In this document: piece after piece, positions 26,620 to 36,028 of the stretch | Numbering within the stretch: the first letter of the stretch is position 1 | How the letters are laid out: the number at the start of each line of letters is the position of its first letter | From: Bin87 sp965204905 | Lineage (GTDB): Bacteria > Chloroflexota > Dehalococcoidia > Lucifugimonadales > UBA3495 | DNA length: 64,000 bases | Reading direction: 5' to 3' | NCBI GenBank assembly: GCA_965204905.1 | Contig: OZ242042.1 | Span: 1,922,001 to 1,986,000 of the forward strand | The notes under the pieces: generated by a model | Seen by the model: the letters and a program-made list of their open reading frames with translations, nothing else | Databases searched by the model: none | What the model was told of the DNA's origin: nothing | Made by a program: the position numbers and the translations under genes

Positions 26620-27429
26620 GTGGTTGCCGGCTGCGATCATGCAGTCGCAGCCACCAAAACGCGCGCCGCCGACCGCCTGAACGAATTGGCGCGCGACCTC
26701 GAACAGCAGGGGATCCATGCGGACGTTCAGATCACCTCCGGCAATCCTCCCATGGAGATATTGCGAGTTGCCGAGGAAGAAAAGTGCGGGCTCATTGCCA
26801 TGTCCACTCACGGTCGAAACCCGGTCGTCCGGGGGATACTGGGGAGCGTAACCGATCAGGTGGTGCACCATGCTACGCTGCCGGTATTGACCGTAACCCC
26901 GCACAAAGCCCGGCAGTACCGGGAAATGGAAGGGCCGTTTCTGAACACCGTGATCCTGCCGCTCGACGGGTCAGAACTCGCCGAACGCGCTCGTCCCTAT
27001 GTTGAGAAGCTGGCGCGGTCTCTCTCGCTGGAGGTCCTGCTGGTCAGGATCGTGCACCTGGAATATCTGGCGTACGGGACCGGTTGGTACACCGATATGT
27101 CGGGAATGTCGTATCAGTTGGAACCGCAGGCGGTGAAATACGTCGAATCCGTCGCCCAGGGCCTGGAATGGAAGGGATTGAAAGTGAAGACCAAGGTCAT
27201 GCGCGGTTCGCCCACCCAGGCCCTCCTGAACATTGCCCAGGAGACGCCAAATTCCATCATCACAATGACCACTCATGGGCGGTCCGGCGTGTCGCGGTGG
27301 CTCATGGGAAGCGTTTCAGACGCCATGGTGCGGGCCTCGGGCGACCCGGTGCTGATCATTCCGTCCAATTTGCGCCCGAAGGTCAACGTAATGGAGCGGG
27401 AGGCCCTGGCCTTGGCTGCCAATTCATAA
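26620..27429 (+). CDS. universal stress protein, remaining one and a half domains
   Basis: 269 residues in the same frame as the fragment ending at 26616. It holds the end of USP domain 1 (EILRVAEEEKCGLIAMSTHGRNPVVRGILGSVTDQVVHHATLPVLTV, an ATP-binding G-x2-G-x9-G-S/T loop) and a complete domain 2 (NTVILPLDGSELAERARPYVEKLA... MTTHGRSGVSRWLMGSVSDAMVRASGDPVLII). The GTG at 26620 could restart translation right after the stop. If so, two polypeptides could together form the tandem protein; otherwise it is a pseudogene. Confidence 0.7.
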   Translation: MVAGCDHAVAATKTRAADRLNELARDLEQQGIHADVQITSGNPPMEILRVAEEEKCGLIAMSTHGRNPVVRGILGSVTDQVVHHATLPVLTVTPHKARQYREMEGPFLNTVILPLDGSELAERARPYVEKLARSLSLEVLLVRIVHLEYLAYGTGWYTDMSGMSYQLEPQAVKYVESVAQGLEWKGLKVKTKVMRGSPTQALLNIAQETPNSIITMTTHGRSGVSRWLMGSVSDAMVRASGDPVLIIPSNLRPKVNVMEREALALAANS

Positions 27430-27463
27430 CCGGCGCCATCCTGAAGAGGGGCGATAGATTGGT

Positions 27464-28835
27464 CTATGCCGTCGCCAGAAGGATCAACGCCAGCAGGACC
27501 AGCGCGGAGGCCGGCATATACCTGCCGGCCTCTACTATGCCATGACACAGCGCCCGCGCCGGGCGGCCCCGCCACGCTGCGCCGATCATCTCGTCCACCA
27601 GCTCCCGCCTCGGGATAAGCCACGATATCAGAGCGGCGCCCACTACTCCGATCACCACAACCAGGCCTGATCCGGCCAGTTGGTCAACCCAGTCGAGGAC
27701 GGGCTTGCCGGCAACCGACAGTGCGACCGCGCTGAAGCTCAACGCCGACGGTATCCCCACGACCAGGGTGGCCCCCGTGGCCAGCAGCGCCGACGTGGTG
27801 TTGCGCATCCGCAACTCATCCCGTAAGGGCGCCATCACCACCATCAGGATGCTGTAGCAGGACGTGAAGGCGGCCAGAAACAGCAGGCCGAAAAAAGCGA
27901 TCGCTACGAACCGCCCGACGTACATTTCGTCGATCACGGCAGGAAACGCCACGAAGGACAGCTCGCTGCCGGTATCCGGCGCAATCCCGAAGGTGTGGAC
28001 TACTGAAAAAACGAACACCCCCGCCGTCAGGGAGATGGCCGAATTCACCAGCGCGACACTGGACGAACTGGCGACGATGTTCACGTTGCGAGGAACGTAG
28101 CTGCCGTAGGTGATCAGAACCCCGGTTCCGACGCCCAGGCTGAAAAACGCCTGCCCCGCGGCCATGAGCCAGGTTCGCAACCGCAGGAATCGATCCAGAT
28201 CGAAGGAAGCGTAGAATGCCATGGTGTCGGCGGCCCCTTCCAGGAACTGGCCGTAAACGGCCAGCGCGCCGACCACCAGCATCAGTCCCGGCATCGAACG
28301 CCTTGCCAAGGCGTTCGATGCCGCCCGTGCCCTGGCGGAGCACCAGGAATACCAGGACACCCACCACGATGGAGTACCAAACCGAGGCGTATCCCGAAAC
28401 GAACTCGTCGAACGGTCTGACGTTGAAACGCACAGCGTCCACGAAGTAGCCCAGGGTCCAGCCGGTGATGACCAGGTAGTAGCTCATGAGCACGATGACC
28501 ATGGCTACGATGAGCCACCCGAAGCACGTGCCCCACCTGCCGGCAATCCGGCGGAACCCGCCCACCGGCCCGCGGTCAAGGATGCTGCCGGCGGAGGTTT
28601 CCAGGATTAACAACGGCAGGCCGATGATGACGATGCAAATCGCGTAGGCCACGATGAACGTTCCACCGCCGTTTTCCCCGACCATGTAGGGAAAACGCCA
28701 GATGTTGCCCAGGCCGACGGCACTGGCGGCCGAGGCAATGATAAAAGCCCGCTGCGAAGTCCATTCCGGACGTTGCGTCGCGACCGGCGCAGCTTCCGGA
28801 TGGCGGGCTGCGCGCCACAGATTGGATATCAGCAT
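27464..28835 (-). pseudogene. sodium/neurotransmitter symporter family (SNF) transporter, frameshifted
   Basis: The N-terminal part from 28835 has the family signature SAVGLGNIWRFPYMVGENGGGTFIVAY and runs through GGIERLGKA. The family then expects M-P-G-L, which is found in the frame one base over (MPGLMLVVGALAVYGQFLEGAADTM), continuing to a stop at 27464. The joined product would be about 456 residues with 11-12 helices, normal for SNF proteins, which import amino acids or related solutes with sodium. One extra base near 28296 causes the shift and lies in a perfect palindrome (28289-28323). Start overlaps the Lon fragment stop by 7 bases. Confidence 0.8.
28289..28323. repeat. perfect 35-bp palindrome at the SNF frameshift
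   Basis: Seventeen-base arms around a single central base (28306) pair perfectly. Left arm starts CGGCATCGAACGCCTT and right arm ends AAGGCGTTCGATGCCG. It is inside the coding region of the SNF transporter. Removing the one base that breaks the reading frame makes the palindrome imperfect. Confidence 0.9.
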
Positions 28836-29785
28836 GATCCAACCGCTTCGCCGGCTGGCTGGCGCATCGGGTCGGATTCCCCTCCGGCACCTTGCGCCAA
28901 CTTCTGCAGCGTCCGCGTCATCTCCGCCAATCTTCGCTCGACCTTCTCATGCACCGTGCCTTCGGCATATCCATTGCTCCCATCCCGCACACCCGCCGGA
29001 ACTCCCGTGAGCGCCTCTATGCCTTCGTCAATGGTGGACACTGCGTAGATATGGAACCGGCCCGCACGCACGGCGTTGACTACCTCGTCCGACAGGCACA
29101 GGTGATTGACGTTATCCCGTGGCAACAGCACGCCCTGAGACCCCGTCAATCCCTTCGCTTTGCAGACCTTGTAGAAACCTTCCACCTTCTGCGTGGCTCC
29201 CCCGATTGCCTGTATGTTCCCGTTCTGGTCCACCGATCCGGTTACTGCGATACCCTGGGTGATAGGTATCTCCGAGATCGCGGACAACAGCGCGTATAGT
29301 TCGGTTGAAGATGCGCTGTCACCATCCACCTCGCTGTAGCTCTGTTCGAACCCGATGCTGGCGTTGAGGGAGAGGGGTTTGTCGTAGCCGTATTTGCCGC
29401 GCAGGTAGCCCGCCAGGATCATGAAGCCCTTGTCGTGTATCCTGCCGCTCAGTTTGGTCTCGCGCTCCACGTTCACCAGGTTGCCGCGCCCCAGCGACAC
29501 CCGGGCGGTGATCCGATTGGGCAGACCGAACGCTGCATCGCCGAAGGCCAGCACTGCCAGGCCGTTGGCCTGTCCAACGGCCTGGCCATCGGTGGCGATG
29601 TGTATGATGCCGTCCGCAATCATTTCCTGGAGGCGGTCTTCGGTTATGCCGGAGCGGTATCGACGCTGCTCAATGGCCTTGTTGACGTGCTCACTCATTA
29701 CCACTTGGCTTCCAGCAGATTCCGCCCAGTAGTTCGCCTCGGTCAGGATGTCGCCCACATCCCTGAACCGGGTCGTCAGCTTCAA
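28829..29785 (-). pseudogene. Lon-family (LonH/YcbZ-like) protease, C-terminal part only
   Basis: The 318 residues cover the post-ATPase helical region (VVMSEHVNKAIEQRRYRSGITEDRLQEMIADG) and the full S16 protease domain: catalytic S157 in GDSASS and K200 in GGATQKVEGF. Family members are usually 600-800 residues with an AAA+ domain in front; here nothing is left of the ATPase. The frame begins inside the end of the histidine kinase gene, with a TTG at 29785, and the first native residues follow directly on the broken receiver domain. Without ATPase it can at best be a peptidase. Confidence 0.75.
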
Positions 29786-31607
29786 CGATGCCGATCACCT
29801 CCGTAGGGTCGGCCGTAACGATGGGCTTAAAGCCGGCGTGAGTCAGGGCGTTTTGGACGTAGCGCAAGACCTGGGGTTCGTCGTCCACTGCAAGAATTTT
29901 GGTCTTGGACCCGGATGCGGCAACGGCGCCCGTGTGGTACGACCTGCGGGTAACGTCTGCCAGGCGCTGGGCGCGCATTTCCCCAGCGGTAGGCAGCGTA
30001 AAGCTGAAGGTGGAACCTTGACCTTCGCCAGCGCTGGCCGCCCAGATCCGTCCGCCGTGAGCCTCCACAATGCCCTTGCATATAGCCAAGCCGAGGCCGC
30101 TGCCCAGGGAATTACCGTTCTGCTCTCCGCGCACCTGGTAATATTTCTTGAAGATGTGGGGGAGGCTGGCTGGCGATATGCCCCTTCCCTGGTCGCTGAC
30201 ATGCACGGTGGCGCTTTCCTCATCCCGCTCCACGGTGATGATGATGCCGGCCGTTTCCGCTGAGTACTTGCCAGCGTTGCTCAGCAAGTTGTTCAGCGCT
30301 TGGACGACCCGGCGGCGGTCGGCGTGTACCACGACCGGCTCTGGCGGCGCGCTTATTTCAATCTCTTGGTGGTAGCCACTCTCCACGAAGACGGCGTGTG
30401 CCTCTTCCAACGAGTCCATGATGTCCAGCGGCTCAGGACTGACCGACAGGGAACCGGCGTCAATTCGAGTAACATCCAGGAGATTGTTGATCAGGTCCCG
30501 CATGCGGTCGGCCTGCTCGTCGATAATCCGGAAAAATTCCTCGGTCTCCCTTTCATCATACGGATGCCCACTGCCTAATATGGTTGCGGCTGATCCCTTG
30601 ATCACGGTCAGCGGGGTCCTCAGTTCGTGGCTGATTACGCCCAGGAACTCGCTTTTCATCTTCTCGACTTCTTCGAGCGCGCGAATATCCTGGATTATCG
30701 ATACCGCCGCGACTATATCGTCATGCTCGCCGTAGATGGGGGCGGCGCTCACCACCGTCAGGATGGTGTGCCCGTCGGTAGTTTCCTGCATGATTTCTAC
30801 GGCGCGAACCATCTCTCCCCGAACGAGGGCCCGGTAAATCGGCGGCTCTTCACCAAGGTCGGCCGCGTCTCGGGCTTGCGTGGAGAACAGATCGTGGTCC
30901 TCAATCACTTCGCCCTGACGGTATCGGGCGCCCAAAATGCGCTCGGCTTCCCGGTTCGCGGTGATTATGCGACGGGTCCCGGCTTCGATGATCAACACTC
31001 CCACGGGAGACAGGCTAACCAATGATTCAAGACGGCGGCGTTCTTCTTCAAGGGCCCCGTATTGCTTGGCGTTGTTTATAGCCAGTGCGGCGTGGGAGGC
31101 AAAAAGCAGCAATGCATCATCGTCCTTGGGAGTAAACTCCTCAGCATCCATTTTTTCGGTTAGATACAGGTTGCCGAGGGAGGTTTCGCCCAGCATTAAG
31201 GGCACTCCCAGGAAAGATTTCATCGGAGGATGGTGCCTGGGGAAACCCACGGACCTGGGATGCTTGGAAATGTCACCTATGCGCAGGAGCCTTGGTTCAT
31301 GTTGCAACAGTCCCAGGAGCCCAAGGCCTTGTGGCAGGTCACCGAGTCGTTTACGTTCGTCTGCTGTCAGACCGTAAGTCACGAAAGTCTCGATGCGCCC
31401 GGATTCGTCGAACATTCCCAGGGCCCCATATCTGGCGCCCGTCAGATCGCATGCGGAATTCACGATGTCCTGCAGGGCCACCGACAGTTCCAAGCTGGAG
31501 TTGACCCGGCGGCTCAATCTGCTCAGCTGGCCCAGCCTTTGGTTTACGCGTTCGTTCTCACGACGAAGATTAGCTAGTTCCGTGCGGAACGCTACGTCCG
31601 ACAACAT
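29691..31607 (-). CDS. hybrid sensor histidine kinase with a truncated receiver domain
   Basis: A 638-residue protein: a short coiled coil (5-45), GAF domain (about 45-180), PAS domain (about 192-310), HisKA with phospho-acceptor H327 in VISHELRTP, HATPase with NNLLSNAGKYS, DQGRGISP and GSGLGLAICKG boxes. Then a receiver domain starts at 570 (KILAVDDEPQVLRYVQNALTHAGF) but stops matching after residue 613, before the phospho-acceptor Asp. The last 25 residues are an out-of-frame reading of Lon sequence. The kinase core seems intact and cytoplasmic; no membrane helices. ATG at 31607. Confidence 0.85.
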   Translation of the reverse strand: MLSDVAFRTELANLRRENERVNQRLGQLSRLSRRVNSSLELSVALQDIVNSACDLTGARYGALGMFDESGRIETFVTYGLTADERKRLGDLPQGLGLLGLLQHEPRLLRIGDISKHPRSVGFPRHHPPMKSFLGVPLMLGETSLGNLYLTEKMDAEEFTPKDDDALLLFASHAALAINNAKQYGALEEERRRLESLVSLSPVGVLIIEAGTRRIITANREAERILGARYRQGEVIEDHDLFSTQARDAADLGEEPPIYRALVRGEMVRAVEIMQETTDGHTILTVVSAAPIYGEHDDIVAAVSIIQDIRALEEVEKMKSEFLGVISHELRTPLTVIKGSAATILGSGHPYDERETEEFFRIIDEQADRMRDLINNLLDVTRIDAGSLSVSPEPLDIMDSLEEAHAVFVESGYHQEIEISAPPEPVVVHADRRRVVQALNNLLSNAGKYSAETAGIIITVERDEESATVHVSDQGRGISPASLPHIFKKYYQVRGEQNGNSLGSGLGLAICKGIVEAHGGRIWAASAGEGQGSTFSFTLPTAGEMRAQRLADVTRRSYHTGAVAASGSKTKILAVDDEPQVLRYVQNALTHAGFKPIVTADPTEVIGIVEADDPVQGCGRHPDRGELLGGICWKPSGNE

Positions 31608-31827
31608 TTCAGTACCTCCCCGTTTTCAGTGCCTCCTCGTTGATTCCTCTCGCAGGCGACTCTCCATTCGCCCCACACTTACCAGACTGCGCCGCAGACT
31701 GGCTTTTGACTATTTTATGTCATTGAGGGCTTAATTCTATCAACGATATGGATGCCGCGTGTCCTTGCACCCTCCTCCGATTTGGGTCCGCTGTTTCGCC
31801 ACGCGATGTTTACGCTGCGGCTATTCG

Positions 31828-31846
31828 TGTTGACACATTGTTGACA
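31828..31846 (+). promoter_or_regulatory. direct repeat TGTTGACA x2 upstream of the Hsp20 remnant
   Basis: TGTTGACA occurs at 31828-31835 and again at 31839-31846, 11 bases apart (one helical turn). Each contains a perfect -35 TTGACA, and TAAAAT lies at 31856-31861, but the spacings (20 and 9) do not fit a normal sigma70 promoter. It may be an operator or tandem promoter between the divergent kinase and Hsp20 genes. Confidence 0.4.
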
Positions 31847-31899
31847 GAGCATTCCTAAAATGGACGCTTCCTGCATTACACTATCAAGGAGGTAGGCTA

Positions 31900-32085
31900 A
31901 TGAGTGCCGTACAGGACAACGTGAGAAGTTTGACGCTTCGTCGACCCCAGAGGACGATCATGCGTTCCCTCTTTGACGAGATGGAACGCATGATGGGAGA
32001 CTCTTGGGGCTGGCCGTTGCGGATCCGCCCTTTTCCCAAAGGAACAACCCAGGAACCCCGAAGAATCCAGATCGAGGTGAAGTAG
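31900..32085 (+). pseudogene. Hsp20 remnant lacking the alpha-crystallin domain
   Basis: 61 residues. The N-terminal part (MRSLFDEMERMMGDSWGWP) is typical of bacterial small heat-shock proteins. The end (FPKGTTQEPRRIQIEVK) matches their C-terminal tail after the last beta strand. The roughly 90-residue alpha-crystallin domain between them is missing with the frame kept. AAGGAGGT at 31886-31893 is a near-perfect ribosome site 6 bases before the ATG, so a short peptide could still be made. Confidence 0.6.
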
Positions 32086-32116
32086 GTCTCAGACCGGAAG
32101 GAGATTTGATATCACC

Positions 32117-33067
32117 GTGTATTCCAAAATTATGGTCCCTCTGGACGGCTCCGACCTGGCCGAACTGGCCCTGGCTCCGGCGCAACTTGTCGCCGGGGCG
32201 TTGTCCATCCCTATGGAACTGGTGGAAGCCTTCAACGTGCTGCCGCCGGCGGTCCATAATCGAAGCACTCACATGGCCCTGGAACAGATGCTAGCCCAAC
32301 AACGGAGCAGGTCGCAGCGTTACCTTTCACAAGTCCAGGAACGACTACAGTCGACTAGCTGCCCGCTGACCACCGTGACACTGGCCGGCTGGCCGGAGCA
32401 GGCCATCGTGGACCGCGCCGGAGAGGACCCTGATGCGCTGATCGTGATGACCACCCACGGAAGGGGAGGCCTGGCTCGCTGGGCGTTGGGCAGCATGGCA
32501 GACCGGGTGCTGCATTCCGTATCCAACCCAGTGCTCATTGTACGAACGTCCACCACTGACATTGTGCAGGCCGGGGTACGGACTATGCTGGTGCCGCTGG
32601 ACGGTTCGGATTTGGCTGAGATGTCCCTCGAGCACGCGGCGAATCTGGCCGTGGCGCTGGGTGCCGGCGTTACGCTGGTCAGGGTGACTCACACCCGGCA
32701 TCGCTACAGAAATTTGCTGTCCGGTTCATTGGTGGCAACCGGGCAGTCTCCGGACAGTTGGACCAATGACCAGATGAGAGACGATGCGAATGAGGCGACC
32801 AATTATCTGACCCTGGTTCAACGCCGCTTGGCCACGGACCATCCTGAAATCCACCGGGTCGAAACTCTGCACGTGCTACACGACAGCCCCGCGCAGGCTA
32901 TCATCGACCGGGCGACCGCTGAACCGACGCTGGTCGTGATGACGAGCCACGGACGCGGCGGACTGGGCAGATTGTTCCTGGGCAGTGTGGCCGACCGGGT
33001 CGTGCGGCACTCAACCGCGCCGGTACTGATGATCAGACCACGCGCCGAGAACCGCGCACATGGCTGA
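32117..33067 (+). CDS. tandem universal stress protein
   Basis: A 316-residue protein with two USP domains, each with an MVPLDGSDLAE start and an ATP-type loop: MTTHGRGGLARWALGSMADRVLHSVSNPVLIV (about 110-140) and MTSHGRGGLGRLFLGSVADRVVRHSTAPVLMI (about 275-306). USPs bind ATP and help under stress or starvation. GTG start at 32117; AGGAGAT lies at 32099-32105. It follows the Hsp20 remnant by 31 bases and probably shares its transcript. Confidence 0.92.
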   Translation: MYSKIMVPLDGSDLAELALAPAQLVAGALSIPMELVEAFNVLPPAVHNRSTHMALEQMLAQQRSRSQRYLSQVQERLQSTSCPLTTVTLAGWPEQAIVDRAGEDPDALIVMTTHGRGGLARWALGSMADRVLHSVSNPVLIVRTSTTDIVQAGVRTMLVPLDGSDLAEMSLEHAANLAVALGAGVTLVRVTHTRHRYRNLLSGSLVATGQSPDSWTNDQMRDDANEATNYLTLVQRRLATDHPEIHRVETLHVLHDSPAQAIIDRATAEPTLVVMTSHGRGGLGRLFLGSVADRVVRHSTAPVLMIRPRAENRAHG

Positions 33068-33098
33068 CCGTTCCGAAGCAAGTTCACGATCTGCCGGG

Positions 33099-34697
33099 TC
33101 AAACTATCTCGGCGCAAAGCCCCAGTAGCAGTGCGGCGATGACCTGCTTGGTCGAGCCGCCGGTGTCCAGAACGAAGTGCCGGCGAATCGGCACTTCGAC
33201 CACCGGCTCCCATTGCCGCATCTGTAGGCCGTATATCTCCCAACGGCCATGCGAGGGTGAGCCGCCTTCTGTTGCCCGTATCTCCAACCGGCGCCGTGCC
33301 TGAGTCTCATCCAGCACGCATTGAACGATCCAACAATCAGCGCCAACTGCTTGGGCCAGTTTTACTGCTTTTGTCCGGTCATCGGCGCGGCGGAAAGTGC
33401 CGTCCAGTATTACCGATTTGCCCGTCAGCAGTTGCTGCCTGGCTTCTGAAAGCATCGCGTCGTAGGTGCGGTCGGAAAACTGGGGCGAATAAATTCCTTC
33501 TTCGAAGGACTCGTACCGGCGGTCTGTGGGATCCATGCCGGCCAGGTTCTTTCTGACCAGATCGGATGAGATGTGCTCCATAGCCCAGCGACGGGAAAGT
33601 TCGCTTGCCAGAGTGGACTTGCCGGTCCCGGTGACCCCCGTTATCAAGATCAGGGCGAGTCCTGAGAGCGCGGGGAGGTATGAGTGGGCCAGGTTGAAAT
33701 ACGACCGGGCTATTTCCAGTGATTCCTCTCTTGCCGCAGCCGTCAGGTGGGTTTCTTCGGCGCCAAGGCAGGCGACCTTGCCCCGCACGTAGGCCCGGTA
33801 CACCTTGAAGAAGGTCAGCAGCTTGAATACGCCTCTGTCCCCTGACTCCCTGGCGTATGCTTCAACGAAAGCACGCGACAGGTCGGGCCGTTCGTGGAAG
33901 TCCAGATCCATGGCCAGAAATGCGATGTCTTCAGCCACGTCGGAGCAACGGAAACGCTCGTTGAACTCGATGCAATCTATGATGCTTATGCCGTCCCACT
34001 CGTCATCTTCCGTTGGCGTCTCAAGGAAGATCTGGGCAGTGTGCAGGTCGCCGTGGCAGTCCCCGATGCGTCCCTCGTCGGCGCGCCTCTGGAATACCGG
34101 CCCGCGCACTTCCATGAATGCCCGGCTGTAAGCCGCCAAGTTGTCATAGACATCCTTGGACAGAGCTTTGCCCACAAAATCCCTGGTCTGGGCGAAGTTC
34201 TCCTCAACATTTTGGCGCACCGCCCGCAGGTCGCCAAAAGCGTTTATCCGGGATCCAGTCTCAGCCTTGTGGTGGAACCTGGCTATTCTAGCGGCGATGC
34301 GCTCGACGTCTTGAACCGAAACCCCATCCTCTTGTAGCAACCGGCGCATTGAGTTTCCCGGCGGAAGCCGCCGCATCTTGACCGCGTACTCCACCGTTTG
34401 CCCCGGGCCTCCCACGGTGTATCGGCCGGCTTCCTCTCGTATCTCCTCGACCCCCAGGTAAACCTCCGGACAAATACGCCGGTTCAGTTCCGTCTCCTGT
34501 TCACAGAAGTGCCGGCGCTTTTCCAAGGTGGTGAAATCCAGAAATCCATAGTCAACCGGCTTTTTCACCTTGTAAGCGTAGCCGCCCACGAAAAAGATGA
34601 ATGAGATGTAGGTCTCGATCATGTCCACAGGTGAAGTTGCCTGCGGATATGCGCCAGGGTCCATTAGAGCTCGCACGAGATCAGGAGCGACGCACAT
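33099..34697 (-). CDS. bifunctional phosphotransferase-like/P-loop kinase protein
   Basis: A 532-residue fusion. The N-terminal half is an aminoglycoside-phosphotransferase-like kinase (YAYKVKKPVDYGFLDFTTLEKR with its Lys, then IGDCHGDLHTAQIFLE and IIDCIEFNERFRCSDVAEDIAFLAMDLD). The C-terminal part is a P-loop NTPase (LILITGVTGTGKSTLASELSRRWAMEHISSDLVRK, and SVILDGTFRR) like gluconate or zeta-toxin-type kinases. Such fusions are common next to stress proteins; substrate unknown. It converges with the USP gene at 32117-33067. Confidence 0.88.
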   Translation of the reverse strand: MCVAPDLVRALMDPGAYPQATSPVDMIETYISFIFFVGGYAYKVKKPVDYGFLDFTTLEKRRHFCEQETELNRRICPEVYLGVEEIREEAGRYTVGGPGQTVEYAVKMRRLPPGNSMRRLLQEDGVSVQDVERIAARIARFHHKAETGSRINAFGDLRAVRQNVEENFAQTRDFVGKALSKDVYDNLAAYSRAFMEVRGPVFQRRADEGRIGDCHGDLHTAQIFLETPTEDDEWDGISIIDCIEFNERFRCSDVAEDIAFLAMDLDFHERPDLSRAFVEAYARESGDRGVFKLLTFFKVYRAYVRGKVACLGAEETHLTAAAREESLEIARSYFNLAHSYLPALSGLALILITGVTGTGKSTLASELSRRWAMEHISSDLVRKNLAGMDPTDRRYESFEEGIYSPQFSDRTYDAMLSEARQQLLTGKSVILDGTFRRADDRTKAVKLAQAVGADCWIVQCVLDETQARRRLEIRATEGGSPSHGRWEIYGLQMRQWEPVVEVPIRRHFVLDTGGSTKQVIAALLLGLCAEIV

Positions 34698-34979
34698 TTC
34701 TCTTGTTCTCCCAGTGCTGGTTTCCGAGTTCCCGCATTTATGGTCCTATCATCGAGGACTGTGGTTGCTGAGGCCATTCAACCGCACGCCGCGTAATCGC
34801 CATGTTTATGACCGATGCCCTGATGTGAAAGTGCTGTGCTCAGACAGGTTGTCCTACCGAGCCGAGATGTTTACGGAATTGGCACACCGGCGCGTCAGGC
34901 ATCAACGCGATGTCCACGCCGTATTCGATACAAGTGAGCAATGGAACTCCGTGAAGCTACCATAAGGAGGAGTTTAGTG

Positions 34980-35954
34980 ATGACCATGCAACAAAGTATC
35001 GAAGCGCCGGTAGCTTCCTTCCTTTCCCGGCCCATCCTCGTCCCATTGGATGGAAGCGACGTCGCCGACGGCATCGTTCCCTACGTTTCGCAGATTGCGG
35101 AAAGGGGAAATGCGCCCCTGGTGCTGCTTACCGTCGTCGATACCGACGCTCTGGATTACCCCGCTTGGGTCTCGACCTTGCCTCCGACATCGGCTATGGA
35201 AGCCGGATACGTACACAAGCACCAGTTCGAGGAGAACGCAAGGGTCCATGCTTATGACACGTTGAAAAAGATAGCAGCCGGATTGCAAAATGAAGACATC
35301 ACTGCTGAAGTCAGGGCCACTGTGGGAAGGCCGGCCGAGGAGATTTTGCGTGTTGCCGACGAGGAGGGGTGCGGCCTGATCGCGATGTCAACGCACGGAC
35401 GCAACGCCATCACCCGCGGCGTTCTGGGCAGCGTGACCGACAAAGTGCTCCATGCGTCCGCTGCGCCGGTCCTGACTGTCGCTCCCGAAAGGGCGCGGAA
35501 ATACCAGGAGGATGAAGCAAACCTTCAGACTGTAATCGTGCCGCTGGACGGTTCCGAACTCGCCGAACGCGCGCTGCCCTACGCGGAGCAACTGGCCAGC
35601 GTGTTGTCCCTGGGCCTTTTACTCGCCAGGGTGGTTAGGTTCGAGCGCCCACACTACACCGATACCGGCATCGAACTGCCCGATCTGACCGAGCAACTGG
35701 TCGATGAAGCTTCCGAATACGTGACAAGGGTATCAAAGGAGGTGGGAGGCCGGGGGCTGAAAGTAGAAACCAAGGTGCTCAGAGGCGCGCCGGCTCCCGT
35801 TCTCCTGGACCTGGCTCATAAAACGCCCCAGAGTTTCATCGCGATGACCACCCACGCAAGATCCGGCCTTTCGAGGTGGATGATGGGCAGCGTCGCGGAA
35901 GCCCTGGTGAGAGGTTCGGGCGAGCTGGTCCTGTTGATTCGGACCCAGCCGTAA
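34980..35954 (+). CDS. tandem universal stress protein
   Basis: A 324-residue protein with two USP domains (FLSRPILVPLDGSDVADGIVPYV and TVIVPLDGSELAERALPYAEQLA). The first has the loop MSTHGRNAITRGVLGSVTDKVLHASAAPVLTV; the second MTTHARSGLSRWMMGSVAEALVRGSGELVLLI. It is the intact relative of the broken gene at 26341-27429. ATG at 34980 (or GTG 34977) follows AAGGAGG at 34964-34970. Upstream 34698-34979 shows no other gene. Confidence 0.92.
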   Translation: MTMQQSIEAPVASFLSRPILVPLDGSDVADGIVPYVSQIAERGNAPLVLLTVVDTDALDYPAWVSTLPPTSAMEAGYVHKHQFEENARVHAYDTLKKIAAGLQNEDITAEVRATVGRPAEEILRVADEEGCGLIAMSTHGRNAITRGVLGSVTDKVLHASAAPVLTVAPERARKYQEDEANLQTVIVPLDGSELAERALPYAEQLASVLSLGLLLARVVRFERPHYTDTGIELPDLTEQLVDEASEYVTRVSKEVGGRGLKVETKVLRGAPAPVLLDLAHKTPQSFIAMTTHARSGLSRWMMGSVAEALVRGSGELVLLIRTQP

Positions 35955-36028
35955 GAACAAAAATGGTACCATCCCAACACTCCATCCCACGATGTACATA
36001 TCATCTCAAGGCGTACTGTGAAACGATA

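Noticed and set aside
26092..26904. 270-residue minus-strand frame opposite the stress-protein gene
   Set aside because: It is the antisense shadow of clear USP coding sequence and has no family features.
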